Assembly: GCA_023388075.1 (NCBI GenBank)
Contig: JAEWGX010000095.1
Coordinates: forward strand, 1-17,190
DNA length: 17,190 nt
DNA from: Pseudomonadota bacterium
GTDB taxonomy: Bacteria > Pseudomonadota > Gammaproteobacteria > Burkholderiales > Burkholderiaceae_E
Reading direction: 5' to 3'
Part shown: in pieces, positions 7,431 to 13,857 of the stretch
How positions within the stretch are numbered: the stretch's first letter is position 1
How the letters are laid out: each line of letters starts with the position of its first letter
The notes under the pieces: model-generated
Database searches by the model: none
The model's input: the letters and a program-made list of their open reading frames with translations, nothing else
Told to the model about the DNA's origin: nothing
Translations under genes and position numbers: made by a program

Positions 7431-7480
7431 GCGATAGCCGCGGCGTCCGGCGGCGCATTTGGCGCGACAAGGAAGAACTC

Positions 7481-8632
7481 ATGGCCAACAGGAAACTCGG
7501 CATCGTGATGCACGGCGTCACCGGCCGCATGGGAATGAACCAGCACCTGATCCGCTCGATCAAGGCGATCCGGGAGCAGGGCGGCGTGCGGCTCGCCAAC
7601 GGCGACCGGGTGATGCCGGATCCGATCCTGATCGGCCGGGGCGAGGAGCGCATGGCCGCGCTCGCCCGCCAGCACGGCATCGAGCGCTGGGGCACGGACC
7701 TGGACAAGGCGCTCGCCAACAAGGAGGACACCGTCTTCTTCGATGCCGCGACCACGCAGATGCGTCCGTCGCTGATCAAGAAGGCCGTCGCGGCCGGCAA
7801 GCACGTCTACTGCGAGAAGCCCTCCGCGACCAACCTCGCCGAGGCCACCGAGATCTACGAGGCGGCCCGCCGCGCCGGCGTCAAGCACGGGGTGGTGCAG
7901 GACAAGCTCTGGCTGCCGGGGCTGCTCAAGCTCAAGATGCTGATCGATTCCGGCTACTTCGGCCGCATCCTCTCGGTGCGCGGCGAGTTCGGCTACTGGG
8001 TGTTCGAGGGCGACCTGCAGCCGGCGCAACGGCCGTCCTGGAACTACCGCAAGGAGGACGGCGGCGGCATCATCCTGGACATGCTCTGCCACTGGCGCTA
8101 CGTGATCGACAACCTGTTCGGCTCGGTGAAGAGCGTCTCGTGCCTCGGCGCGACCCACATCCCGGAGCGCCGCGACGAGAACGGCCAGCCCTATGCGGCC
8201 ACCGCCGACGACGCCGCGTACGCGACCTTCGTGACCGAGAAGGGCATCATCGCCCACTTCAACAGCTCCTGGTGCGTGCGGGTGCGGCGAGACGACCTGC
8301 TCACGCTGCAGGTCGACGGCACCCACGGCTCCGCGGTCGCGACCCTGCGCGAATGCCGCACCCAGCCGCGGGTGAACACGCCCAAGCCGGTCTGGAACCC
8401 GGACCTGCCGCAGCCGATCGACTTCTTCGACGGCTGGCAGATGGTGCCCGAGACCACCGTGTTCGACAACGCCTTCAAGGCGCAGTGGGAGCTCTTCATC
8501 CGGCACCTCGAAGAGGACGCGCCGTTCCCCTGGAACCTGCGCGAGGGCGCGAAGGGCGTGCAGCTGGTGGAGGCGGCGCTGAAGTCCTGGGAGGAGCGGC
8601 ACTGGATCGACCTGGGGGAGCTGCCGGCGTAA
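7481..8632 (+). CDS. Gfo/Idh/MocA family oxidoreductase
   Basis: Predicted cytoplasmic NAD(P)-dependent dehydrogenase of 383 residues, acting on a sugar, cyclitol or related polyol. The N-terminal Rossmann strand and loop (LGIVMHGVTGRMGMNQ) lead to the family's Glu112-Lys113-Pro114, where the lysine is catalytic in most members. The C-terminal sheet domain carries GGGIILDMLCHW with Asp200 and His204 at the usual active-site positions. AAGGA upstream supports the ATG. It is first in an operon with a DUF993 protein and a TIM-barrel isomerase. Gfo/Idh plus a xylose-isomerase-like partner is the pairing used in inositol breakdown and in 3-keto-glycoside pathways (levoglucosan, C-glycosides), so oxidation of a ring hydroxyl to a ketone is the best guess. 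Coding GC is clearly higher than in the importer genes. Confidence 0.92.
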   Translation: MANRKLGIVMHGVTGRMGMNQHLIRSIKAIREQGGVRLANGDRVMPDPILIGRGEERMAALARQHGIERWGTDLDKALANKEDTVFFDAATTQMRPSLIKKAVAAGKHVYCEKPSATNLAEATEIYEAARRAGVKHGVVQDKLWLPGLLKLKMLIDSGYFGRILSVRGEFGYWVFEGDLQPAQRPSWNYRKEDGGGIILDMLCHWRYVIDNLFGSVKSVSCLGATHIPERRDENGQPYAATADDAAYATFVTEKGIIAHFNSSWCVRVRRDDLLTLQVDGTHGSAVATLRECRTQPRVNTPKPVWNPDLPQPIDFFDGWQMVPETTVFDNAFKAQWELFIRHLEEDAPFPWNLREGAKGVQLVEAALKSWEERHWIDLGELPA

Positions 8633-8702
8633 GGCCGGAGCCCGCCGAGCCCGGTGCGTCGTCGCTGTGCACCGGTCGACCTACCCATTCGAGGCGAATG
8701 CC

Positions 8703-9881
8703 ATGCCTTCACTGATGCTTCCCGATGCCAGCGGCGTGCTGCGCACCTTCAAGCTGTCGGAGCCCCGGGGCTTCCCGCAGACGGTCCAGGGTGCCTTCAA
8801 CCGCGTCGCCTATTCCGCGGCCCACGTGGTCGCGGATCCGCTCTCGCCCGCCGACCCGTGGATCAGCGCGGCCGTCGACTGGGATGCCACCATCGCCTAC
8901 CGCAGGCGCCTGTGGGCGCTCGGCCTCGGCGTCGCGGAGGCGATGGACACCGCGCAGCGTGGCATGGGCCTGGACTGGCCCACGTCGCTGGAGCTGATCC
9001 GCCGCTCGCTGGATGCGGCGAAGGACCATCCCGGCGCGTTGGTCGCCTCCGGCTGCGGCACCGACCACGTGCTGGCCAGCCCGGCGATGGGCGTTGACGA
9101 GGTGATCGCCGCCTACGAGACCCAGATGGAGGCGATCGAGGCGCTCGGCGGCCGCCTCATCCTGATGGCAAGCCGCGCGCTGGCCGCCTGCGCCAGGTCG
9201 CCGGAGGACTACGGCCGTGTCTACGACCGGCTGCTCACGCAGGCGCGCGAGCCGGTGATCATCCACTGGCTCGGCGACATGTTCGATCCGGCGCTTGCCG
9301 GCTACTGGGGCCATGCCGACCCGATGGCCGCGATGGACGTGGCGGTGGACATCCTCAACCGGCACGCGTCCAAGGTCGACGGCGTGAAGATCTCGCTGCT
9401 CGACAAGGACAAGGAGATCGCCATGCGCCGGCGGCTTGCCCCCGGCATCCGCATGTACACCGGCGACGACTTCAACTTCGCCGAGCTGATCGCGGGCGAC
9501 GAGCAGGGCCACTCGGATGCGCTGCTCGGCATCTTCGATGCAATCGCACCGGCCGCCTCCGCGGCGCTGTCCGCGCTCGGGGCGGGCGACACCGCCCGCT
9601 TCCACGACATCCTCGGGCCGACGGTGCCGCTGTCGCGCCACATCTTCGGCGCGCCCACCCGCTTCTACAAGACCGGCGTGGTGTTCATGGCGTGGCTGAA
9701 CGGCCACCAGGACCACTTCGTGATGGTCGGCGGCCAGCAATCCGCCCGCAACCTGCTGCATCTGGCCGAGCTCTTCCGGCTCGCCGACGCGGCCGGCCTG
9801 CTGGAGGACCCGCCGCTCGCCTGCACGCGGATGACGCAGCTGATGGCCACGCAAGGGCTGGACGCGGGGGCGGCCCGATGA
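8703..9881 (+). CDS. DUF993 family protein (dihydrodipicolinate-synthase-like TIM barrel)
   Basis: A 392-residue protein that I recognise as DUF993, distantly related to the dihydrodipicolinate synthase/N-acetylneuraminate lyase class I aldolases. No specific activity is known to me. The ATG at 8703 has GAGGCGA upstream; an in-frame GTG at 8667 is less supported. Barrel-like segments include ALVASGCGTDH, PVIIHWLGDMFDP and GVKISLLDKDKE. Lys229 in the last is the natural candidate for a Schiff-base lysine, as in the family's conserved strand-6 lysine. The C-terminal helices (RFYKTGVVFMAWLNGHQDHF) are a DUF993 hallmark. It overlaps the next gene by 4 bases (ATGA), so the two are coupled. By position it could cleave the keto compound made by its neighbours. 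Confidence 0.85.
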   Translation: MPSLMLPDASGVLRTFKLSEPRGFPQTVQGAFNRVAYSAAHVVADPLSPADPWISAAVDWDATIAYRRRLWALGLGVAEAMDTAQRGMGLDWPTSLELIRRSLDAAKDHPGALVASGCGTDHVLASPAMGVDEVIAAYETQMEAIEALGGRLILMASRALAACARSPEDYGRVYDRLLTQAREPVIIHWLGDMFDPALAGYWGHADPMAAMDVAVDILNRHASKVDGVKISLLDKDKEIAMRRRLAPGIRMYTGDDFNFAELIAGDEQGHSDALLGIFDAIAPAASAALSALGAGDTARFHDILGPTVPLSRHIFGAPTRFYKTGVVFMAWLNGHQDHFVMVGGQQSARNLLHLAELFRLADAAGLLEDPPLACTRMTQLMATQGLDAGAAR

Positions 9882-10783
9882 GCAGCCCGGCTGCCGGCAC
9901 CGCAGCGGCTTGGCAGCGCGCCGCCGGCTCGGCGCCGCCGCCCGCGGCGAAGCTCTCGCTCAACACGGCGACCGTCGGCCGGCAGTGGAGCCTGCGCCAG
10001 ATGATCGAGGCGTGCGCCCGCCACGACGTGCGCGGCATCTCGCCGTGGCGCGACAAGCTCGCAGAGCTCGGCGTCGAGGAAGCGGCGCGCCTCGTCCGGG
10101 CGAACGGGCTCGCGGTGACCGGGCTCTGCCGCGGCGGCATGTTTCCGGCGGCGGACGCGGCGGGCCGCCAGGCCGCGCTCGACGACAACCGTCGCGCGGT
10201 GGACGACGCGGCCACGCTCGGCGCCCACTGCCTGGTGCTGGTGGTGGGCGGCATCGTTCCCGGCACCCGCGACCTGCCCGGGGCGCGGCAGATGGTGATC
10301 GACGGCATCGGCGCGCTCCTAAACCATGCCCGCGCATGCAAGGTGCCGCTCGCGATCGAACCGCTGCATCCGATGTACTGCGCGGACCGCGCCTGCGTCA
10401 ACACCATCGACCAGGCACTGGACATCTGCGACGTGCTCGAGCCGCGCGCTGCCGGCCAGGCGCCCTCGGGCGCGATCGGCGTCGCGGTGGACGCCTATCA
10501 CGTGTGGTGGGATCCGAACCTGGCGCGGGCGATCGCCCGCATCGGCCGCGAGCGCCTGCTCGGCTACCACATCTGCGACTGGCTGGTGCCTACCAAGGAT
10601 CTGCTCAACGATCGCGGCATGATGGGCGACGGCGTGATCGACCTGCCCGCCCTGCGCGCCCTGGTCGAGGCCCAGGGTTACCAGGGGATGCACGAGGTGG
10701 AGATCTTCTCTCATCACTGGTGGCAGCAGGACCCGGACCTGGTGATGCGCACGATCAAGGAGCGGCACCAGGCCTGCAGCTGA
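9878..10783 (+). CDS. Sugar phosphate isomerase/epimerase family protein (xylose-isomerase-like TIM barrel, AP_endonuc_2)
   Basis: Predicted metal-dependent isomerase, epimerase or lyase, 301 residues, starting at the ATG that overlaps the DUF993 stop. The first 24 residues are Ala/Pro-rich and probably disordered; the barrel starts at KLSLNTATVG. Candidate metal ligands are Glu161 (IEPLHP), Asp205 and His208 (VAVDAYHVWWDP), His231 (GYHICDW) and Glu275 (HEVEIFS), the order expected for this superfamily. Relatives include IolE/IolI in inositol catabolism and the lyases that eliminate from 3-keto-glycosides. With the Gfo/Idh enzyme it makes an oxidise-then-isomerise or oxidise-then-eliminate pair. 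Last gene of its operon, followed after 7 bases by a strong hairpin. Confidence 0.9.
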   Translation: MSSPAAGTAAAWQRAAGSAPPPAAKLSLNTATVGRQWSLRQMIEACARHDVRGISPWRDKLAELGVEEAARLVRANGLAVTGLCRGGMFPAADAAGRQAALDDNRRAVDDAATLGAHCLVLVVGGIVPGTRDLPGARQMVIDGIGALLNHARACKVPLAIEPLHPMYCADRACVNTIDQALDICDVLEPRAAGQAPSGAIGVAVDAYHVWWDPNLARAIARIGRERLLGYHICDWLVPTKDLLNDRGMMGDGVIDLPALRALVEAQGYQGMHEVEIFSHHWWQQDPDLVMRTIKERHQACS

Positions 10784-10790
10784 CCGCGTT

Positions 10791-10812
10791 CCGGCGGCGT
10801 TCACGCCACCGG
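10791..10812 (+). terminator. GC-rich hairpin after the catabolic operon
   Basis: CCGGCGGCG pairs with CGCCACCGG (one mismatch) around a TTCA loop, 7 bases after the isomerase stop. No T-run follows, so it is not a classical intrinsic terminator. It may help termination or protect the mRNA 3' end. Confidence 0.45.
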
Positions 10813-10896
10813 GCAACGCGGCGTCCGGTCGCGACGTCACGGGAGCCGGCGCGCCTCCCCGGTTTCGAGGGCAGCGATTGTCCTTGTTCCGACTCC

Positions 10897-10930
10897 GCGG
10901 CAATGTTGCCGCAACTGAAACAATGCATTG
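10897..10930. promoter_or_regulatory. Two palindromes upstream of the pirin-wrbA operon
   Basis: GCGGCAA-TG-TTGCCGC (10897-10912) has perfect 7-base arms, and CAATGCATTG (10921-10930) is a perfect 10-base palindrome. Both contain CAATG followed by TTGCC, and the CAATG copies start exactly 20 bases apart, about two helical turns. They lie 70-100 bases before the pirin start codon, where a regulator site is expected. No clear -35/-10 pair was recognised. Confidence 0.45.
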
Positions 10931-10999
10931 CCCCCGATGCGGGTTTCGGTCTCCGGGTTTCGCCCCAAGCTAGGGGGGATTACCACGGAGGAGTTATCA

Positions 11000-11701
11000 A
11001 TGATCCGCCTGCGCAAATCCGAAGAACGCGGTTTCGCCGACCACGGTTGGCTCAAGTCGTACCACAGCTTCTCCTTCGCGGACTACTACGATCCGGCGCA
11101 CATGGGCTTCGGCAACCTGCGCGTGATCAACGAGGACCGCGTGGCCGCCGGCCAGGGCTTCGGTACCCATGGTCATCGCGACATGGAGATCATCAGCTAC
11201 GTGCTCGAGGGTGAGCTGGCGCACCGCGACACCATGGGCAACGTGAAGACGATCCCGCCGGGCGACATCCAGCGCATGAGCGCCGGTGCCGGCGTTCAGC
11301 ACAGCGAGTTCAACCACTCGAAGGACCGGACGACGCACTTCCTGCAGATCTGGATCCTGCCGAAGTACCGCGGCATCGAGCCGAGCTACGAGCAGAGGAC
11401 CATTCCGGCCGAGGAGAAGCGCGGCAGGTTGCGCCTGGTGGCCTCGCCGGACGGCGCGTCGGGCTCGGTGAGCATCAACGCGGATGCGCGGATGTACGCC
11501 GCGCTGATCGATGGTGCCGAACGGGCATCTCTCACGGTCGATCCCGGGCGCAAGGTCTACGTTCACCTCGTGCGCGGCGAGCTCGAAGTCAACGGCGAGC
11601 GCCTGAAGGGCGGCGACGCGGCGATGATCGAGGACGAAGCCGAGGTCGGCCTGTCCGGCGGTCGCGATGCCGAAGTGCTGGTGTTCGACCTGGCGCCCTG
11701 A
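11000..11701 (+). CDS. Pirin family protein (YhhW-like quercetinase fold)
   Basis: A bicupin protein of 233 residues starting at an ATG behind a strong GGAGGAG site. Opening MIRLRKSEERGFADHGWLKS and the THGHRDMEIISYVLEG segment are diagnostic for pirins. Metal ligands are His57, His59, His101 and Glu103, the same numbering as in E. coli YhhW, which shows quercetin 2,3-dioxygenase activity in vitro. The in vivo role of bacterial pirins is mostly unclear; redox sensing and detoxification have been proposed. It is followed after 51 bases by wrbA on the same strand, a pairing that suggests a shared oxidative or quinone stress response. Two palindromes upstream may control the pair. Confidence 0.93.
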   Translation: MIRLRKSEERGFADHGWLKSYHSFSFADYYDPAHMGFGNLRVINEDRVAAGQGFGTHGHRDMEIISYVLEGELAHRDTMGNVKTIPPGDIQRMSAGAGVQHSEFNHSKDRTTHFLQIWILPKYRGIEPSYEQRTIPAEEKRGRLRLVASPDGASGSVSINADARMYAALIDGAERASLTVDPGRKVYVHLVRGELEVNGERLKGGDAAMIEDEAEVGLSGGRDAEVLVFDLAP

Positions 11702-11752
11702 CACCTTCCGCTGCCGTCGGCAGCATGTCATTTCAAAGAGGAGAGTTAAGTC

Positions 11753-12355
11753 GTGTCCAAGGTTCTGGTTCTCTACTATTCGTCGTACGGTCACATCGAG
11801 ACGATGGCCAAGGCGGTCGCCGAAGGCGCACGCGAGACCGGCGCGACGGTCGACATCATGCGCGTCCCCGAGCTGGTTCCACCGGAGGTCGCGAAGTCCT
11901 CCGGCTACAAGCTCGACCAGGAAGCGCCGGTGGCAAGAGTGGAGCAACTCGCGGAGTACGACGCGATCATCGTGGGCACGGGAACGCGGTTCGGCCGCAT
12001 GGCCTCGCAGATGGCGAACTTCCTGGACCAGGCGGGCGGGCTGTGGGCGCGCGGCGCGCTGAACGGGAAGGTCGGCGGCGCCTTCACCTCCACGGCGACC
12101 CAGCACGGTGGGCAGGAGCTCACGTTGTTCTCGATCCTGGCCAACCTCATGCACTTCGGCATGATCACGGTCGGCCTGCCCTACAGCTTCCAGGGCCAGA
12201 TGACGCTGGACGAGATCACCGGCGGTGCGCCCTACGGCGCGACGACGATCGCCGGCGGCGACGGCTCGCGCCAGCCTTCGGAGAACGAGCTCGCCGGGGC
12301 TCGTTTCCAGGGGCGGCTGATCGCGGAGGTCGCCAACAAGCTCTTTGCCCGCTGA
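11753..12355 (+). CDS. wrbA: NAD(P)H:quinone oxidoreductase WrbA
   Basis: FMN-dependent, flavodoxin-fold enzyme that reduces quinones by two electrons, avoiding semiquinone radicals. The 200-residue length is exactly typical. The phosphate-binding loop YYSSYGHIETMA near residues 8-19 and the flavin-contacting TGTRFGRMASQMANFLDQ are WrbA signatures, as is the FTSTATQHGGQE stretch. Translation starts at a GTG behind AGAGGAGAG; no better ATG is in frame. It lies 51 bases after the pirin gene and before a strong terminator, so it is the second gene of a two-gene operon. Confidence 0.96.
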   Translation: MSKVLVLYYSSYGHIETMAKAVAEGARETGATVDIMRVPELVPPEVAKSSGYKLDQEAPVARVEQLAEYDAIIVGTGTRFGRMASQMANFLDQAGGLWARGALNGKVGGAFTSTATQHGGQELTLFSILANLMHFGMITVGLPYSFQGQMTLDEITGGAPYGATTIAGGDGSRQPSENELAGARFQGRLIAEVANKLFAR

Positions 12356-12371
12356 CCTTCGGGCGCGGAGG

Positions 12372-12399
12372 CCGCCCGCCACGGCGGGCGGTTTACTTT
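12372..12399 (+). terminator. Intrinsic terminator after wrbA
   Basis: A perfect stem CCGCCCGCC / GGCGGGCGG closes on a tiny loop and is followed by TTTACTTT, 16 bases after the wrbA stop. It is the best terminator in the window. Confidence 0.85.
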
Positions 12400-12408
12400 C
12401 CCGATTTT

Positions 12409-12427
12409 GCCCCCATCTGAAGGGGGC
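12409..12427 (+). promoter_or_regulatory. Hairpin covering the ribosome-binding site of the DedA-family gene
   Basis: GCCCCC (12409-12414) pairs perfectly with GGGGGC (12422-12427) across a 7-base loop. The GGGGG arm is the only Shine-Dalgarno-like sequence before the ATG at 12431, so the folded leader would hide it. It sits 9 bases after the wrbA terminator tail, and no obvious promoter fits between, so transcription may be read-through. Confidence 0.45.
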
Positions 12428-12430
12428 ACC

Positions 12431-13207
12431 ATGGAACCCTTCCTCGCCTTCTTCACCGACCACGGGTCGGCTACCGTCTTCGTCGCCGTGCTCCTGGAGC
12501 GCCTGGGCGCGCCGATCCTTGCATTCCCGTTCCTGCTCCTCGCAGGCGCGGAGGGCGTTGCCGACCCGCGCTTCCTCGGGCTCGTCTTCGTCGCGGCAAC
12601 CGTGGCGTCGCTGGTGGCCGATTACGCCTGGTACGTCGCCGGCCGGCGCTGGGGCCGCTCGATGCTCGGCCTGCTGTGCCGCGTCTCGCCCTCGCCGCAG
12701 GGATGCATGAGCCGAAGTGAAGGCGCGTTCGCGAGGCGCCGCGCGCTGACGCTGGTGGCCAGCAAGTTCGTTCCCGGCCTCTCGCTGGTGGTGCCGCCGC
12801 TTGCCGGCGCGGTGAAGATGAGCGCGCGGACCTTTCTCGCGGTCGACCTGGCGGCCAGCGCCTTGTGGTCGGCGGTGGGGGTCGGGCTGGGCATGGTATT
12901 CCACGCGCAGGTGGAGCAGGCCATCGCCTTCATGGAGGCCTGGGGAAGCACGGCCGTGCTGACGTTGCTCGCTGCCCTTGCAGCCTGGCTGGCGTGGCGA
13001 GCGGGCCGTGCCGTGCTTGCCGGCAGGTTGCTGGCAACCTTGCGGTCGCGCCCGGAGCTGCTTTCCGCCCTGGACGCGAGCCTGCGGCTACTGCCCCGGC
13101 GCCGTAACCTGCCCCCGGTCCTGGCCCGCCTGATCCGGCGCGCGGCCTATCGCGGCATCGAGCGGCCCTCGGCTTCGCGCCTCCCTGCGCATCGCGTGCT
13201 ACCTTAG
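12431..13207 (+). CDS. DedA-family (VTT/SNARE-associated domain) membrane protein
   Basis: Inner-membrane protein of 258 residues with about five hydrophobic segments (roughly 13-40, 48-70, 105-125, 135-160, 172-192). The DedA pattern is present: LLERLGAPILAFPFLLLAG with membrane Glu23, Asp64 in the second segment, and the re-entrant SKFVPGLSLVVPPLAG (111-126), where many DedA proteins have Arg in place of Lys112. DedA proteins are linked to lipid (C55-P or phospholipid) flipping and proton-motive-force maintenance. As I recall, close relatives in betaproteobacteria carry a C-terminal rhodanese domain; here the residues after 195 are an Arg/Leu-rich tail without a rhodanese CxxxxR loop. Family good, function inferred. 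Confidence 0.85.
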   Translation: MEPFLAFFTDHGSATVFVAVLLERLGAPILAFPFLLLAGAEGVADPRFLGLVFVAATVASLVADYAWYVAGRRWGRSMLGLLCRVSPSPQGCMSRSEGAFARRRALTLVASKFVPGLSLVVPPLAGAVKMSARTFLAVDLAASALWSAVGVGLGMVFHAQVEQAIAFMEAWGSTAVLTLLAALAAWLAWRAGRAVLAGRLLATLRSRPELLSALDASLRLLPRRRNLPPVLARLIRRAAYRGIERPSASRLPAHRVLP

Positions 13208-13268
13208 CTGGTCGCGAGCGGGTGACGGCGCATGCCGCCGGACCGGCGTCGCGTCGACAGGAGTGCGC

Positions 13269-13826
13269 ATGATCAAGGTCCTCGGACTGTCCGGCAGCCT
13301 TCGGGCGGGCTCGTACAACACCGCACTGTTGCGCGCGGCCGCCGCCATGGTCCCTGGCGACGCCACTCTGGAGCTCGCCACCCTGCACGGCATTCCGCTC
13401 TACGACGGCGATGCGGAGGCGCGCGATGGCATCCCCGCCGCCGTGCAGGCGCTGAAGGAACACGTCGTCGCCTGCGATGGACTGCTGCTTGCCACCCCCG
13501 AGTACAACAACGGAATGCCCGGCGTGCTGAAGAACGGCATCGACTGGCTGAGCCGACCCTCCGCCGACATCGCCCGCGTCTTCCGCGACCGGCCGGTGGC
13601 GGTACTGGGTGCCTCGCCGGGAGGCTTCGGCACCATCCTCGCGCAGAACTCCTGGTGGCCCGTGCTGCGCACGCTCGGCATGCGTCCGTGGTTCGGCGGG
13701 CGCATGATGGTCTCCCGCGCCGGCGCGGTGTTCGACGAAGCCGGAGAGATGGTCGACGAGCGGATGCGGGCGCAACTGCAGCAGTTCGTGGAAGGCTTCG
13801 TCGCAGCGATACGGGCGGGCGCATGA
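13269..13826 (+). CDS. NADPH-dependent FMN reductase family protein
   Basis: Flavodoxin-like oxidoreductase of 185 residues, reducing FMN, quinones, azo dyes or chromate in characterised relatives. GSLRAGSYN (9-17) is the FMN phosphate loop and PEYNNGMPGVLKNGIDW (77-93) the family signature. ASPGGFGTILAQ later in the protein is also typical. The ATG at 13269 is chosen because AGGAG lies 5 bases upstream; the GTG at 13263 sits within that site. It follows the DedA gene by 61 bases and precedes the DUF5996 gene by 31, all on one strand, so a loose operon is likely. Physiological substrate unknown. Confidence 0.94.
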   Translation: MIKVLGLSGSLRAGSYNTALLRAAAAMVPGDATLELATLHGIPLYDGDAEARDGIPAAVQALKEHVVACDGLLLATPEYNNGMPGVLKNGIDWLSRPSADIARVFRDRPVAVLGASPGGFGTILAQNSWWPVLRTLGMRPWFGGRMMVSRAGAVFDEAGEMVDERMRAQLQQFVEGFVAAIRAGA

Positions 13827-13857
13827 CCCGGTCCGCGGCTCCGTGGAGGAAAGCAGG

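Larger units (their letters stand above)
300..7440. other. Lower-GC block carrying the importer (possible acquired or replaced segment)
   Basis: Hand counts of 60-base lines give 72, 72, 70, 68 and 65% GC for bases 1-300, then 50% for 301-360 and 57% for 361-420. Bases 7381-7440 are 48%, and GC rises to 63-83% in the sampled lines of the downstream operon. Within the block, codons such as CTA, ATA, AGA and TCA appear that are rare in the flanks. No integrase, transposase, tRNA or flanking repeat was found, so a mobile element is not claimed. Boundaries are approximate. Confidence 0.55.

Noticed and set aside
300..7440. Treating the lower-GC block as a transposon or integrative element
   Set aside because: No transposase, integrase, terminal inverted repeat, tRNA target or direct repeat was found at the edges, so only a compositional block is reported.
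8633..8702. A possible terminator or promoter between the Gfo/Idh and DUF993 genes
   Set aside because: The 70 bases are GC-rich, but I found no well-paired stem with a T-run and no -35/-10 pair; ordinary operon spacing is the simpler reading.
7427..9854. Long minus-strand frames (391 and 381 codons) opposite the Gfo/Idh and DUF993 genes
   Set aside because: Arg/His/Val-rich antisense translations without motifs; the plus-strand genes explain the sequence.
9910..11214. A 434-codon plus-strand frame overlapping the isomerase and pirin genes
   Set aside because: It is a +1 shadow rich in Arg and Ala that crosses the intergenic hairpin and promoter; both genes are explained in other frames.
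10997..12904. A 635-codon open frame on the minus strand across pirin, wrbA and the DedA-family gene
   Set aside because: It spans three recognisable plus-strand genes and their terminator, has a His/Arg/Asp-rich composition typical of antisense of GC-rich codons, and shows no family motif.
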